Shown here piece by piece: positions 7,738-16,119 of a DNA stretch of 64,000 nt (the first letter of the stretch is position 1; each line of letters begins with the position of its first letter). A program made the position numbers and the translations under genes. The notes under the pieces are model-generated. The model saw only the letters and a program-made list of their open reading frames with translations. It did no database searches and had not been told where the DNA came from. The stretch is from Celeribacter baekdonensis (GTDB lineage: Bacteria; Pseudomonadota; Alphaproteobacteria; Rhodobacterales; Rhodobacteraceae): assembly GCF_900102315.1 (NCBI RefSeq), contig NZ_FNBL01000016.1, positions 40,290 through 104,289 of the forward strand, given 5' to 3'.

Positions 7738-9231
7738 TCATTGCCCGGACAGGTTGATATGGACGTTCTTTTCATGGGTGAAGGAAATCAACTCCCCGAT
7801 CCCCTCTTCCCGGCCAATCCCGGATTGCTTGACACCGCCGAAGGGCGCGCCGAGGAAATGGCGACCGACTTCATTGATCCAGACAAATCCCGCCTCGACC
7901 TGTGCTGCCGCACGGTGTGCCGTGACGAGATCGCGCGTCCAGATCGCGCAGGTCAGACCCAGTTCGAGCCCGTTGACCTCACGCAGCATCTCGTCCTCAT
8001 CGCTCCATTTCCGAACCGCCAGAACCGGCCCGAAAATCTCTTCGCGGGCGATACGCATCTCCGGCGTCACATCCGCGAAAATCGTCGGCGCGACGAAACA
8101 ACCCTTGGCCAGGGCGCCATCGGTGACGGCATATCCGCCTGTGACGGCCCGTGCCCCTTCGCTTTTGGCGCTTTCGATATAGCCCATCACCCGGTCGAAC
8201 TGATCCCGACTGACGATGGCCCCCATCGTGGTGTCCGGGTCGGTCGGAATCCCCGGCTGATACCGCGCGATTTTCTCGGACAGGAAGGACAGCACCTCGT
8301 CGTGAATATCCTCATGCAGGAAGGCCCGGCTGGTCGAGCCGCAGGACTGTCCGCACCAGCCGAAATTCATCCCCGCCACAATCGCATCGGCGATCTTTTC
8401 GGGATGGCTGTCGGCATAGGCGATGAGCGCGTTCTTGCCCCCGAGTTCGAGAAGAACCGGTTTGACCGTGGCACTGGCGCTGCGCATCACCGCGCGGCCT
8501 GCGGGCACCGATCCGATCAGCGTCACCTTGGCGACATCGGGATGCTCGGCCAGCGCGGCCCCGGCCTCGGTGCCGCCGGGCAGCACGCTGAACACACCTT
8601 TCGGCATCAGCCCGTCGACGATCTCGGCCAGGCGCAGCGCCGACAAAGGAGCCTGAACCGGCGGTTTGATGATGACAGCATTGCCCGCCGCCAGCGGGGC
8701 CGCCATTTTGCCGCCGCAGAACATGAACGGATGGTTGAAAGCCAGGATGCGGGCCACGACCCCCAGGGGTTGGCGCAGGGTCATGTTCACACGATCCGGC
8801 CCCATCGGGATGGTATCGCCCTTCATCTCGGTCACGAGACCGGCAAAGAAGTCCATCTGCGCCGCCGCAATCGCCGCATCGCCACGCATTTCCGTATAGG
8901 GATTGCCGCAATTGGCCGCGTCGATCATCGCCAGCTCATCGCCGTGTTTGCGCAGAAGCGCGGCGATTTCCTTGAGAATGCGGCTGCGCTCCAGCGGCAG
9001 CACGTCGCGCCATTCGAGAAACCCCTGATGTGCGGCGGCGACAGCCGCATCGACATCGGCCTTGCCCGCCGTGGCCACAGCCCCGAGCGACTGTCCGTTG
9101 GCCGGATTCATCGTATCGTCATAAGTGCCGTTGCCAGGCGCGTGCCAGCCTCCGCCGAAATACAGATCGGTATGTTTCGGCAGCGCCTGTGCGATCTCCT
9201 GTGCGATCTCTGGGTTCAAACTGTGCGACAA
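7738..9231 (-). CDS. NAD(P)-dependent aldehyde dehydrogenase (first copy)
   Basis: This 497-aa enzyme carries the general-base glutamate in LLELGGKN and the catalytic cysteine in GWCGQSCGSTSR, plus the Rossmann-type glycine motif GSVPAG. It oxidises an aldehyde to the acid. The start is TTG at 9231, supported by a near-ideal GGAGG with 7-nt spacing. It is followed 121 bp later by the thiamine-diphosphate enzyme, suggesting a two-gene operon in which a decarboxylase produces the aldehyde and this enzyme oxidises it. An extended palindrome at 9256-9283 sits right before the start. It is clearly different in sequence from the second aldehyde dehydrogenase at 9405, so this is not a recent duplication. 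Confidence 0.92.
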   Translation of the reverse strand: MSHSLNPEIAQEIAQALPKHTDLYFGGGWHAPGNGTYDDTMNPANGQSLGAVATAGKADVDAAVAAAHQGFLEWRDVLPLERSRILKEIAALLRKHGDELAMIDAANCGNPYTEMRGDAAIAAAQMDFFAGLVTEMKGDTIPMGPDRVNMTLRQPLGVVARILAFNHPFMFCGGKMAAPLAAGNAVIIKPPVQAPLSALRLAEIVDGLMPKGVFSVLPGGTEAGAALAEHPDVAKVTLIGSVPAGRAVMRSASATVKPVLLELGGKNALIAYADSHPEKIADAIVAGMNFGWCGQSCGSTSRAFLHEDIHDEVLSFLSEKIARYQPGIPTDPDTTMGAIVSRDQFDRVMGYIESAKSEGARAVTGGYAVTDGALAKGCFVAPTIFADVTPEMRIAREEIFGPVLAVRKWSDEDEMLREVNGLELGLTCAIWTRDLVTAHRAAAQVEAGFVWINEVGRHFLGAPFGGVKQSGIGREEGIGELISFTHEKNVHINLSGQ

Positions 9232-9255
9232 GATTATTCCTCCCGTATTTTTCCG

Positions 9256-9283
9256 ACAATTAGCTTAGATGTCTAATAATTGT
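9256..9283. promoter_or_regulatory. Extended palindromic operator upstream of the aldehyde dehydrogenase/TPP operon
   Basis: The core TTAGATGTCTAA (9265-9276) is nearly symmetric, with perfect 5-bp arms. It is framed by ACAATTA on the left (9256-9262) and TAATTGT on the right (9277-9283), which are themselves inverted repeats. It lies about 25 nt before the TTG start, so a bound protein would block transcription or translation start. Its core matches the elements at 265, 3323 and 4541. Confidence 0.65.
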
Positions 9284-9404
9284 CAAGCGACCGAGCCTGT
9301 CGAAAACACCCGGCCAAAGCTCTCTTTTGTGCGTTTTGCGAAGACGGCCAACGCTTTATGGCTTCGTCTTCGAAGGCCTGCGCGGGCCTCTCATCGGACC
9401 GATG

Positions 9405-10895
9405 TTATTGCATCACAAAGGGGTTTTTCGTCTCTGCCTCATAGGACAGCCAGACGGATTTGGTTTCGAGATACTGGTCGATGGCCTCGATCCCGTTTTC
9501 CCGCCCGAACCCCGACGCCTTCACACCGCCGAACGGCATGAGGAAACTGGCAGCCCGGTAGGTGTTGACCCAGACCGTGCCAGCCCGCAGCCGTTTCGGA
9601 GCCACAGTCGCGCGTTTGATACTGGAGGTCCAGACACCGGCCGCGAGCCCGTAGTCCGTGTCATTGGCGATCTCATAGGCCTCTTCGTCGTCCCTGAAGG
9701 AGATGAGAGAAACCACCGGCCCGAAGACTTCCTCCTGCGCGATCCGCATATCGTTGCGGACATCCGCAAAGACCGTCGGCTCGACGAACCAGCCGTTTCC
9801 GCATTCCGGCTTCTGGGCAAGCGCCCCGCCCAGAACGCAGCGCGCGCCCTCGGATTTCGCGATCTCGATATATGACACGATCCGGTCGAGCTGTGGCTGC
9901 GTGGTCACCGGACCGACCTGCGTCGTCATTTCCATGGGATCGCCCATTCGCGCCGTTTTTGCAGAGGCGACGAATTTGTCGAGATAGGCCTCGTAAATGC
10001 TCTCATGCACCAGAAGACGCGAACCCGCGATACAGGTCTGTCCCGTCGCGGCGAAAATCCCGGCGATCCCTCCGGAAACAGCAGCATCGAGATCGGCATC
10101 GGGGAACACGATCTGCGCGGATTTCCCCCCGAGTTCCAGCGTCAGCCGCTTGAAGGTGGCGGCGGCATTTTCCATGATCTTCTGCCCGGCGGTCTCCCCG
10201 CCGGTGAAAGCAACCTTGGCCACTTTCGGATGGGTCGTCAGCCGGTCGCCTACATCCTGACCGAATCCCGTCACCACATTGACCACGCCTTCGGGGAAGC
10301 CCGCCTCACGCACCAGAGCCGCGAATTCGAGGGCCGAGGCCGAGGTGTGTTCCGACGGTTTGATCACCAGAGTGCATCCGGCGGCCAGCGCCGGTGCCAG
10401 TTTCCAGACCATCAACATGAGCGGGGAATTCCACGGCACAATTGCCGCGACGACCCCCACGGGCTCGCGCAGGGTGTAGGTAAAGGTGTTCGGCTTGTTG
10501 ATCGGAATGACAGCGCCGTTGATCTTGTCCGCAAGGCCGCCATAGAAATAGAGCCATTGCGAGATTCCCCGCACTTGCCCCTCAATCTCGGCCCGCAGCT
10601 TTCCGTTGTCGCGCACCTCGACAGCCGTGAGACTGTCGGCGTCCCGTGCCACGAGATCGCCGAGTTTGCGCAACAAGGCGCCCCGTTCCGTGGCCGAAAG
10701 TTTTCCCCATGCACCGTGATAGAGCACGTCATGTGCCGCCTCCACAGCCTCATCGACATCGCGCGCATCGCATTTCGGAATCTCGGCCCAGGGGTCTCCG
10801 GTAAAGGGATTATAGCTCTGAAAGCTCTCGCCCGAGGCGCTGTCCTTCCATGCGTTTCCGATGAACACCTGATATTTCTTCATGCTATTTTCCAT
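9405..10895 (-). CDS. NAD(P)-dependent aldehyde dehydrogenase (second copy)
   Basis: This 496-aa enzyme has the phenylacetaldehyde/betaine-aldehyde-type layout. The active-site asparagine is in VPWNSPL, the nucleotide-binding turn in FTGGETAG, the general base in LELGGKS and the nucleophile in ATGQTCIAGSR. I place the start at the ATG at 10895 because GGAG stands exactly 7 nt upstream; ATGs at 10901 and 10883 are alternatives. It follows dctM by about 80 nt in the same direction and appears to be the last gene of the long LysR-linked operon, suggesting it oxidises an aldehyde intermediate of the imported compound. Confidence 0.92.
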   Translation of the reverse strand: MENSMKKYQVFIGNAWKDSASGESFQSYNPFTGDPWAEIPKCDARDVDEAVEAAHDVLYHGAWGKLSATERGALLRKLGDLVARDADSLTAVEVRDNGKLRAEIEGQVRGISQWLYFYGGLADKINGAVIPINKPNTFTYTLREPVGVVAAIVPWNSPLMLMVWKLAPALAAGCTLVIKPSEHTSASALEFAALVREAGFPEGVVNVVTGFGQDVGDRLTTHPKVAKVAFTGGETAGQKIMENAAATFKRLTLELGGKSAQIVFPDADLDAAVSGGIAGIFAATGQTCIAGSRLLVHESIYEAYLDKFVASAKTARMGDPMEMTTQVGPVTTQPQLDRIVSYIEIAKSEGARCVLGGALAQKPECGNGWFVEPTVFADVRNDMRIAQEEVFGPVVSLISFRDDEEAYEIANDTDYGLAAGVWTSSIKRATVAPKRLRAGTVWVNTYRAASFLMPFGGVKASGFGRENGIEAIDQYLETKSVWLSYEAETKNPFVMQ

Positions 10896-10973
10896 TGTCA
10901 TACTCCATCCCGTTTGTCTTTTCTGGCCCGTTTCACTTTGTCGGCCCGGTTGTGGTGGTTGGATGTCCGCCCC

Positions 10974-12284
10974 TCAAATTAGGGAGGGAACAAAGGTCGT
11001 CAGGCCCGGCATCAACGCGAGTAGGACCATGCCCAAGACGAACAGCGCAACAAACGGCCAGGCAGCGCGAAAGACTGTCGAGAGAGAGCCCTCTCCCCAC
11101 GCGCTTTTCAGGGCGAACAGCGTATATCCGAAGGGCGGGGTCATACCGCCGACCGTGATGTTCACTAGGAACAGAAGCCAAAACCAGATCGGGTCGTAGT
11201 GGAAGGTCTCGATGATAGGCAGGTAGATCGGGATGACGATGAGCATCAGCGCGATCTGGTCGACGAACATACACAGAACAAAGGGCAGCACCATCAGCAG
11301 GATCAGCATGGTCCAGGACGACACTTCCAGAGCGACGATCCATTCCGTCAAAGCCGTCGCCCCGCCCGAGAAGGCCAGAAGCTGACTGAACAGCTTGGAA
11401 CTTGCCATGACGATGAGGATCATCGCGGACACTTGCGCAGAGGCCCCCAGGGATTCCGCCACCATCCTTACACTCAGGTTCCGGTAAATCGCAGCCGTGA
11501 TCAAAGCCCCCAGAACCCCCATGGCCCCCGCTTCGGTGGGCGTGGCAACACCCATAAGGATAAGCCCCATCACCAAAAGGATGATGATGCTGAACGGCAG
11601 CAGTTTGAGCAGCGCCAGCACAACCTCTCTGGCACTCGCCCGACGGGTCGCATCTTCCGTCATCGGCGCCAGTTCTGGATTGCGCCATATCCGAAAGAAC
11701 ACATAGGCGGCAAACAGCGAGGCAAACATCAGACCCGGAACGATCCCCGCAATCAGAAGACCCGCGATGGAGACCCCGGACAGGGTGCCGATGATGATCA
11801 CAAGAACACTGGGCGGGATCAGCGGCGCAAGGCTGGCCCCGGCAAGGATGGTCCCGATCGACAGGCGCGCGTCGTAGCCCCGTGAAATCATGCCGGGCAA
11901 CAGCGAACGTCCGAGCATCGCAGCAACCCCCATGGCCGCGCCTGACAGCGTGCTAAACACGGTGGCGAGCACAATCGACAGGATATATTGCCTCCCCCGA
12001 ACACGCCCGACCAGCGTGTCGATGGACTGGAACAGAACCTCGACCGCTCGGCTGCGAAAGAGCAGTTCGCCCATCAGAATAAAGAGCGGAATGGTCACCA
12101 GAGAGGAGCTTGTTGCGGTTTCAAAGAAACTGCCCGAGAACATCCCGAACCCTGCGGGGCCCAGCAAAAGAACCGTCGCCCCGAGATTGACCACAAGAAA
12201 GGCCACGAACACCGGCATGCCACTGAACATGGCAAGCAACAACAGGCCGACGCCGGCGAGAACAGCAGGAATTCCCTCGATCAT
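10974..12284 (-). CDS. dctM: TRAP transporter large permease subunit (DctM)
   Basis: This 436-aa polytopic protein has about twelve hydrophobic segments. DctM signatures include STLSGAAMGVAAMLGRSLLP, SLAPLIPPSVLVIIIGTLSG and TPTEAGAMGVLGALI. It forms the ion-coupled translocation channel with DctQ (12281) and receives ligand from the DctP protein (12881). Its ATG overlaps the dctQ stop as ATGA, so the two are translationally coupled. This TRAP system is distinct in family from the TAXI transporter at 1093-4487. Confidence 0.94.
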   Translation of the reverse strand: MIEGIPAVLAGVGLLLLAMFSGMPVFVAFLVVNLGATVLLLGPAGFGMFSGSFFETATSSSLVTIPLFILMGELLFRSRAVEVLFQSIDTLVGRVRGRQYILSIVLATVFSTLSGAAMGVAAMLGRSLLPGMISRGYDARLSIGTILAGASLAPLIPPSVLVIIIGTLSGVSIAGLLIAGIVPGLMFASLFAAYVFFRIWRNPELAPMTEDATRRASAREVVLALLKLLPFSIIILLVMGLILMGVATPTEAGAMGVLGALITAAIYRNLSVRMVAESLGASAQVSAMILIVMASSKLFSQLLAFSGGATALTEWIVALEVSSWTMLILLMVLPFVLCMFVDQIALMLIVIPIYLPIIETFHYDPIWFWLLFLVNITVGGMTPPFGYTLFALKSAWGEGSLSTVFRAAWPFVALFVLGMVLLALMPGLTTFVPSLI

Positions 12285-12805
12285 TTGCCCGCCCCTTTCA
12301 CGCCATGAAAGCTGTCACCCAGCGCCTGTCGCAAAAAATACACCCCGGAATTGAGCATCCCGAACAGGATGAAGGCATAGAGCGTCCATTTCGGCACCGG
12401 AACCGTCGTCAGCGTGACCGTACCGCGCAGGAACAGGCGATGTGTTTCCTGCCAAAAGATATATCCGACCCAGAGGCAGACAGCCGCCCCGACCGCAAAT
12501 CCCAGACGCCGCAGAACCTCGGAGCTGCGCTCCCCCAGAAGATCGAGCAGGATCGAAACCGAGACATTGCCTTCGAGGCGTGTCACATGCGGGATAATGA
12601 GGAAAACGGAAATTAGAAGCAGGAAAGACACGAAATCGCTCGCCCATTTCGTCGGAGCGTCGAAAAAATATCGCATCACAACCTCATAGGCGAAAATCAC
12701 CACGATGGACATGAGCGCCAGAGAGCCCAGCCAGAACCCGGCACTGACCAGGGCATCGTGACCGGACAGAAGCGCCCTGAAAACGCGTCGTAAAAAATTC
12801 TTCAT
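12281..12805 (-). CDS. dctQ: TRAP transporter small permease subunit (DctQ)
   Basis: This 174-aa protein has four hydrophobic segments. The hallmark MRYFFDAPTKWASDFVSFLL stretch (about residues 45-65) carries the conserved tryptophan and aromatic residues of DctQ. It stabilises the DctM channel and helps dock the binding protein. The ATG at 12805 has a GGAG-like site upstream. The longer ORF from 12880 includes a charged leader unlike the family. It is coupled to dctM by a 4-nt overlap and preceded by dctP. Confidence 0.9.
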   Translation of the reverse strand: MKNFLRRVFRALLSGHDALVSAGFWLGSLALMSIVVIFAYEVVMRYFFDAPTKWASDFVSFLLLISVFLIIPHVTRLEGNVSVSILLDLLGERSSEVLRRLGFAVGAAVCLWVGYIFWQETHRLFLRGTVTLTTVPVPKWTLYAFILFGMLNSGVYFLRQALGDSFHGVKGAGK

Positions 12806-12880
12806 AGTGAGCTCCGAAACCACCCCTTGTTTCTGGTTTTGGATCGTCCCCGCAGGGGAACGATCCTTTCGTTTGTGCAT

Positions 12881-13855
12881 TCAGCCACCGATATTCGCCT
12901 GCGCCGCCATGTCCCGAATTTCGGCGATGTCCTCTGGGTTGATGGTCGCCGACAAATCCAGAACGCCCTCGAACCAGGCGCTTTTGAGATTGGCGGCGAT
13001 GTCCTCCTGAAAATACGTGGCCTCCATACCTTCGGCCACAAGCGTGGCCTCTTCCTTGGCTGCGAGATCGTCGAAAATCCCGGAGCTGACCGTTTCGTAA
13101 TGCCGCGCGGCCGTCTCGATTTCGGATTGCGTTGTTTCATCGAGCCCGTTCCAGGTTTCGAGATTCATCAACAGCATATGGCTCACCTGCCCGAAGGTCG
13201 GGCGCACGAAATACCCGGCCACTTCGAACCAGCGGTAGTTCACGGCGCCGACGGCGGGCCACCCTGCACCGTCCACCACACCGCGTTCCAGCGCAGGGTA
13301 GATTTCCTGTGCAGGCAACACCGCCGGAGATCCGCCGAGTTCCTCGATCACCGGATGATAAAGCGGAGTGCCGCGAATGCGGCGTCCGGCCAGAGCGTCA
13401 TCGCCGAGCGGTTCCTTGAGAACCATGTGAAACCCGTTTCTGTCATAGAAGACAGCGATCAGTTTCAGGCCCATTTCCTGATATTGACGATCCGCGAGAT
13501 CCCAGATGCCGGAGGCGTGAAGCTCCTCTGCGGACCCGCTGAGCGCATCCAGCGACATGCCGACCGCGATATCGTTATAGTGATAGCCGCCATTGGTATA
13601 CAGCAGGTCGAACAAACCTTGCGACACAGGGTTGAATTGTTCGAACGGCGGGATGGTTTCCGGCCCGAAGCGGCTAAGCTTCAAGTCAGCCGTGGTTTCC
13701 TCCTCAAGATATTCCATAAACGGCATCAGCACCTCACCGACAGCGGCATAGCTCTGATCCCAGCTCGACAGGACTTTCAAATCTTGCGCCATGGCCCCCA
13801 TCGTCACCGGCATCAACGCAGCCGACATGCAAAGGCCTTTCAGAATGGTTTTCAT
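12881..13855 (-). CDS. dctP: TRAP transporter substrate-binding protein (DctP family)
   Basis: This 324-aa periplasmic receptor has a signal peptide ending AMA-Q near residue 23. The mature protein contains IRGTPLYHPVIEELGGSPAV and LERGVVDGAGWPAVG, which match the DctP ligand-binding strand and hinge, including the arginine (in RIRGTP) that usually binds the ligand carboxylate. I used the ATG at 13855 because GGGAGG precedes it. It heads a dctPQM gene set between a zinc dehydrogenase and an aldehyde dehydrogenase. The ligand is probably a carboxylate, identity unknown. Confidence 0.92.
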   Translation of the reverse strand: MKTILKGLCMSAALMPVTMGAMAQDLKVLSSWDQSYAAVGEVLMPFMEYLEEETTADLKLSRFGPETIPPFEQFNPVSQGLFDLLYTNGGYHYNDIAVGMSLDALSGSAEELHASGIWDLADRQYQEMGLKLIAVFYDRNGFHMVLKEPLGDDALAGRRIRGTPLYHPVIEELGGSPAVLPAQEIYPALERGVVDGAGWPAVGAVNYRWFEVAGYFVRPTFGQVSHMLLMNLETWNGLDETTQSEIETAARHYETVSSGIFDDLAAKEEATLVAEGMEATYFQEDIAANLKSAWFEGVLDLSATINPEDIAEIRDMAAQANIGG

Positions 13856-13971
13856 GTTTTTCCTCCCTGTTTTAATGATGGACGACGCCGTATCCGGTCG
13901 TTTCGGACCTGGATAAGTGGCGTTACGCCCTTCTCGAAATTCAACGCCCATTGCGTTTGCGCGATCCCCCG

Positions 13972-15045
13972 TCAAAAGACGATCACACCTTTTCCCGAGG
14001 CCTGCCTGTCCAGCAGCTCATAGGCTTTTCCAGCCTGATCGAGTGTCCAACGATCCGAAAAGATTGCGTCCACCTCGACACCACGATCAACCGAGAATAT
14101 CGCACATTCCTCCATGATATTCGTCGAAAAGGTGAACGACCCCTGCAAGGAAATCTGCCGAAAGATGACATCCGAAGCGAAATCGACCACGGGCGGCTTG
14201 CCAAGACCGACGAAAACCGCCGTGCCCCAAAGACGCAGACACTTGGTCGCCCCTTCGATGGCCTGCGGCGCGCCCGAGGTTTCAAGCGAGAAATGCGCAC
14301 CCCGTCCATGGGTCAGTCCCCTGATCGCCTCGACCGCATCCACCTCCGCCGGGTTGATCGTCTCAGCGGCACCGAACTGTCGAGCCATTTCCAGACGCTC
14401 CTTGTTGACATCCAGCGCAATGACCCGCGCGCCCAGGGCGGCGGCGAATTGCGTGCCCGACAAGCCGACCGGTCCTTGACCGAAGATCGCAACCGTATGA
14501 CTGGCATTGGGCTGAATTTTTCGCAGCGCCGCATAGGATGTGCCCGAACCGCAGGCAATCGCCGCCCCCGCCTCGAAGGACAGTTCGTCAGGCAGGGTGA
14601 CCAGCGTATGTGCCGCACATTTCATGTATTGCGCATGCGCCCCATGAGCGGTCCAGCCGTAGATATCGGGCACCATGCCCTCGCACATCTGCGGCCATCC
14701 TGTCCGGCATTGATCGCAGACATGACAGCCGGAATAATGGTGGATCATGACCCTCTGGCCGATGCGGGCGACACGATCGCTGACACCTGGACCGATTGCG
14801 ACGACGACGCCACAGGGTTCGTGCCCGGCGATTTTCGGCCCGGTGTCGCGCATGGTCTCATAGGGCTTTCCCTTCGCCAGCTCCCGAAAGGCCCGGTCGT
14901 CCGAAGGGGCCCGGTAGCCATGCAGATCGCTTCCGCACAGCCCCGATGCCTTGACTTCGATGACCACTTCTCCCGGCCCCGGCGTCGGATCGTCGAATTC
15001 CATGATCGCCACTTTGCGATCCCCCGGAAAGGTCACTCCACGCAT
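13972..15045 (-). CDS. Zinc-dependent medium-chain alcohol dehydrogenase
   Basis: This 357-aa protein of the MDR superfamily carries catalytic-zinc ligands in GLCGSD and in IAGHEPCG, and structural-zinc cysteines in GCHVCDQCRTGWPQMC. The nucleotide-binding GQGPVG is followed by an acidic residue after the second strand (LDVNKE), suggesting NAD(H). It oxidises a secondary or polyol-type alcohol. It lies between the 3-hydroxyacyl-CoA-dehydrogenase-like gene and dctP in the same direction. Sorbitol/threonine dehydrogenase-like relatives are plausible, but the substrate cannot be assigned. Confidence 0.92.
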   Translation of the reverse strand: MRGVTFPGDRKVAIMEFDDPTPGPGEVVIEVKASGLCGSDLHGYRAPSDDRAFRELAKGKPYETMRDTGPKIAGHEPCGVVVAIGPGVSDRVARIGQRVMIHHYSGCHVCDQCRTGWPQMCEGMVPDIYGWTAHGAHAQYMKCAAHTLVTLPDELSFEAGAAIACGSGTSYAALRKIQPNASHTVAIFGQGPVGLSGTQFAAALGARVIALDVNKERLEMARQFGAAETINPAEVDAVEAIRGLTHGRGAHFSLETSGAPQAIEGATKCLRLWGTAVFVGLGKPPVVDFASDVIFRQISLQGSFTFSTNIMEECAIFSVDRGVEVDAIFSDRWTLDQAGKAYELLDRQASGKGVIVF

Positions 15046-15138
15046 AACATTCTCCCATATGCTCTATCCTGAACTCTCGGTTTCAGGACATGTTTTCCAT
15101 CAAGCGGCGCGCCACTCCGAAATTTCAGATCACACGTT

Positions 15139-16119
15139 TCAACGCACATTCAGCCGCTCCACAGGACCGGCCTCGCGCAACCAGTCGAGGAGCGCGCGCA
15201 ATTGCCGGTCCCGCTCTTCTGTGACTTGGTCCACATCGTCTTCGAACCTGTACCAGCCCTGCCCCGTCGCGGCACCCAGATGGCCCTGATCCACAAGATC
15301 GCGGAGCACCTTGCGTCCCGCGTAGTTTTCGTCTCCCGTCTGGTGAAACAGCGACTCCGTCACGGCCAGCGCGGTCTTTTTCGAGACGATCAGATCCTCG
15401 GTCAGAAGCGGCCCCCAAAGGGCGAGGCGCGGCCCCAGGCTCAAGCGCACCGCCGCGTCGATATCGTCTCGGCTGGCCAGGCCTTCGTCCATCAGGCGGT
15501 AAATTTCCGTCAGCATGGCAAACTGGATCTTGTTGATGAGAAAACCGGGCCGCTCCGGGCAGGCCACGCCGACATGGTCGATGCTCTGGACGAAAGCACG
15601 GCCCCATGCGACCAGTTCCGGCGGCGTGAACGCGCTGTGGATGATCTCGATCACCGGAATGATATGCGCTGGCGTGATGTAATGAATTCCCACCATCCGC
15701 TCCCGCCGCGACATCCCAGCCGCGATATCCGAGATCAGGAACGACGAGGTGTTTGTCGCCAAAACCACATCCGGCGGACACAGGCGATCCAGCTCTTCGA
15801 ACACCGCCTGCTTGGTCTCCAACACCTCCTGAACGACCTCATGCACCATGAAGACACCGGCCACCGCCGTCTTGAGAGACGCCTCGGTGCTCACACGGCC
15901 CAGAATGGCCTCGACCGTCAAAGTGTCGTCGGCCAGTGTCGCGGCAATGGGCCGCGCGCGCTCGGCATAGCTGTCGAGCATGGCGGTTTGGCTGTCGCAG
16001 AGCACGACCTCATAGCCGTGTCGCGCATAAAGCGTCGCGATCACGCAGCCCATGAACCCGGCCCCGACAACACAGATGCGCCCGCCTGCGGGGGGATGTG
16101 TCCCGAACCCGAACGCCAT
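15139..16119 (-). CDS. 3-hydroxyacyl-CoA dehydrogenase-family oxidoreductase
   Basis: This 326-aa two-domain dehydrogenase has an N-terminal Rossmann motif VGAGFMGCVIATLYARHGYE (about residues 18-37), followed by LATNTSSF with the conserved serine and GIHYITPAHIIPVIEI with the catalytic histidine. The C-terminal helical domain includes FLINKIQFAML. Relatives include L-gulonate 3-dehydrogenase and carnitine 3-dehydrogenase as well as true hydroxyacyl-CoA enzymes. With no other beta-oxidation gene nearby, a hydroxy acid is more likely than a CoA ester. Its ATG overlaps the TGA of the ABC ATPase gene by one base (TGATG). Confidence 0.9.
   Translation of the reverse strand: MAFGFGTHPPAGGRICVVGAGFMGCVIATLYARHGYEVVLCDSQTAMLDSYAERARPIAATLADDTLTVEAILGRVSTEASLKTAVAGVFMVHEVVQEVLETKQAVFEELDRLCPPDVVLATNTSSFLISDIAAGMSRRERMVGIHYITPAHIIPVIEIIHSAFTPPELVAWGRAFVQSIDHVGVACPERPGFLINKIQFAMLTEIYRLMDEGLASRDDIDAAVRLSLGPRLALWGPLLTEDLIVSKKTALAVTESLFHQTGDENYAGRKVLRDLVDQGHLGAATGQGWYRFEDDVDQVTEERDRQLRALLDWLREAGPVERLNVR

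Noticed and set aside
7363..9276. 637-aa plus-strand frame opposite the aldehyde dehydrogenase gene
   Set aside because: Antisense to a gene with intact catalytic motifs; composition is not protein-like.
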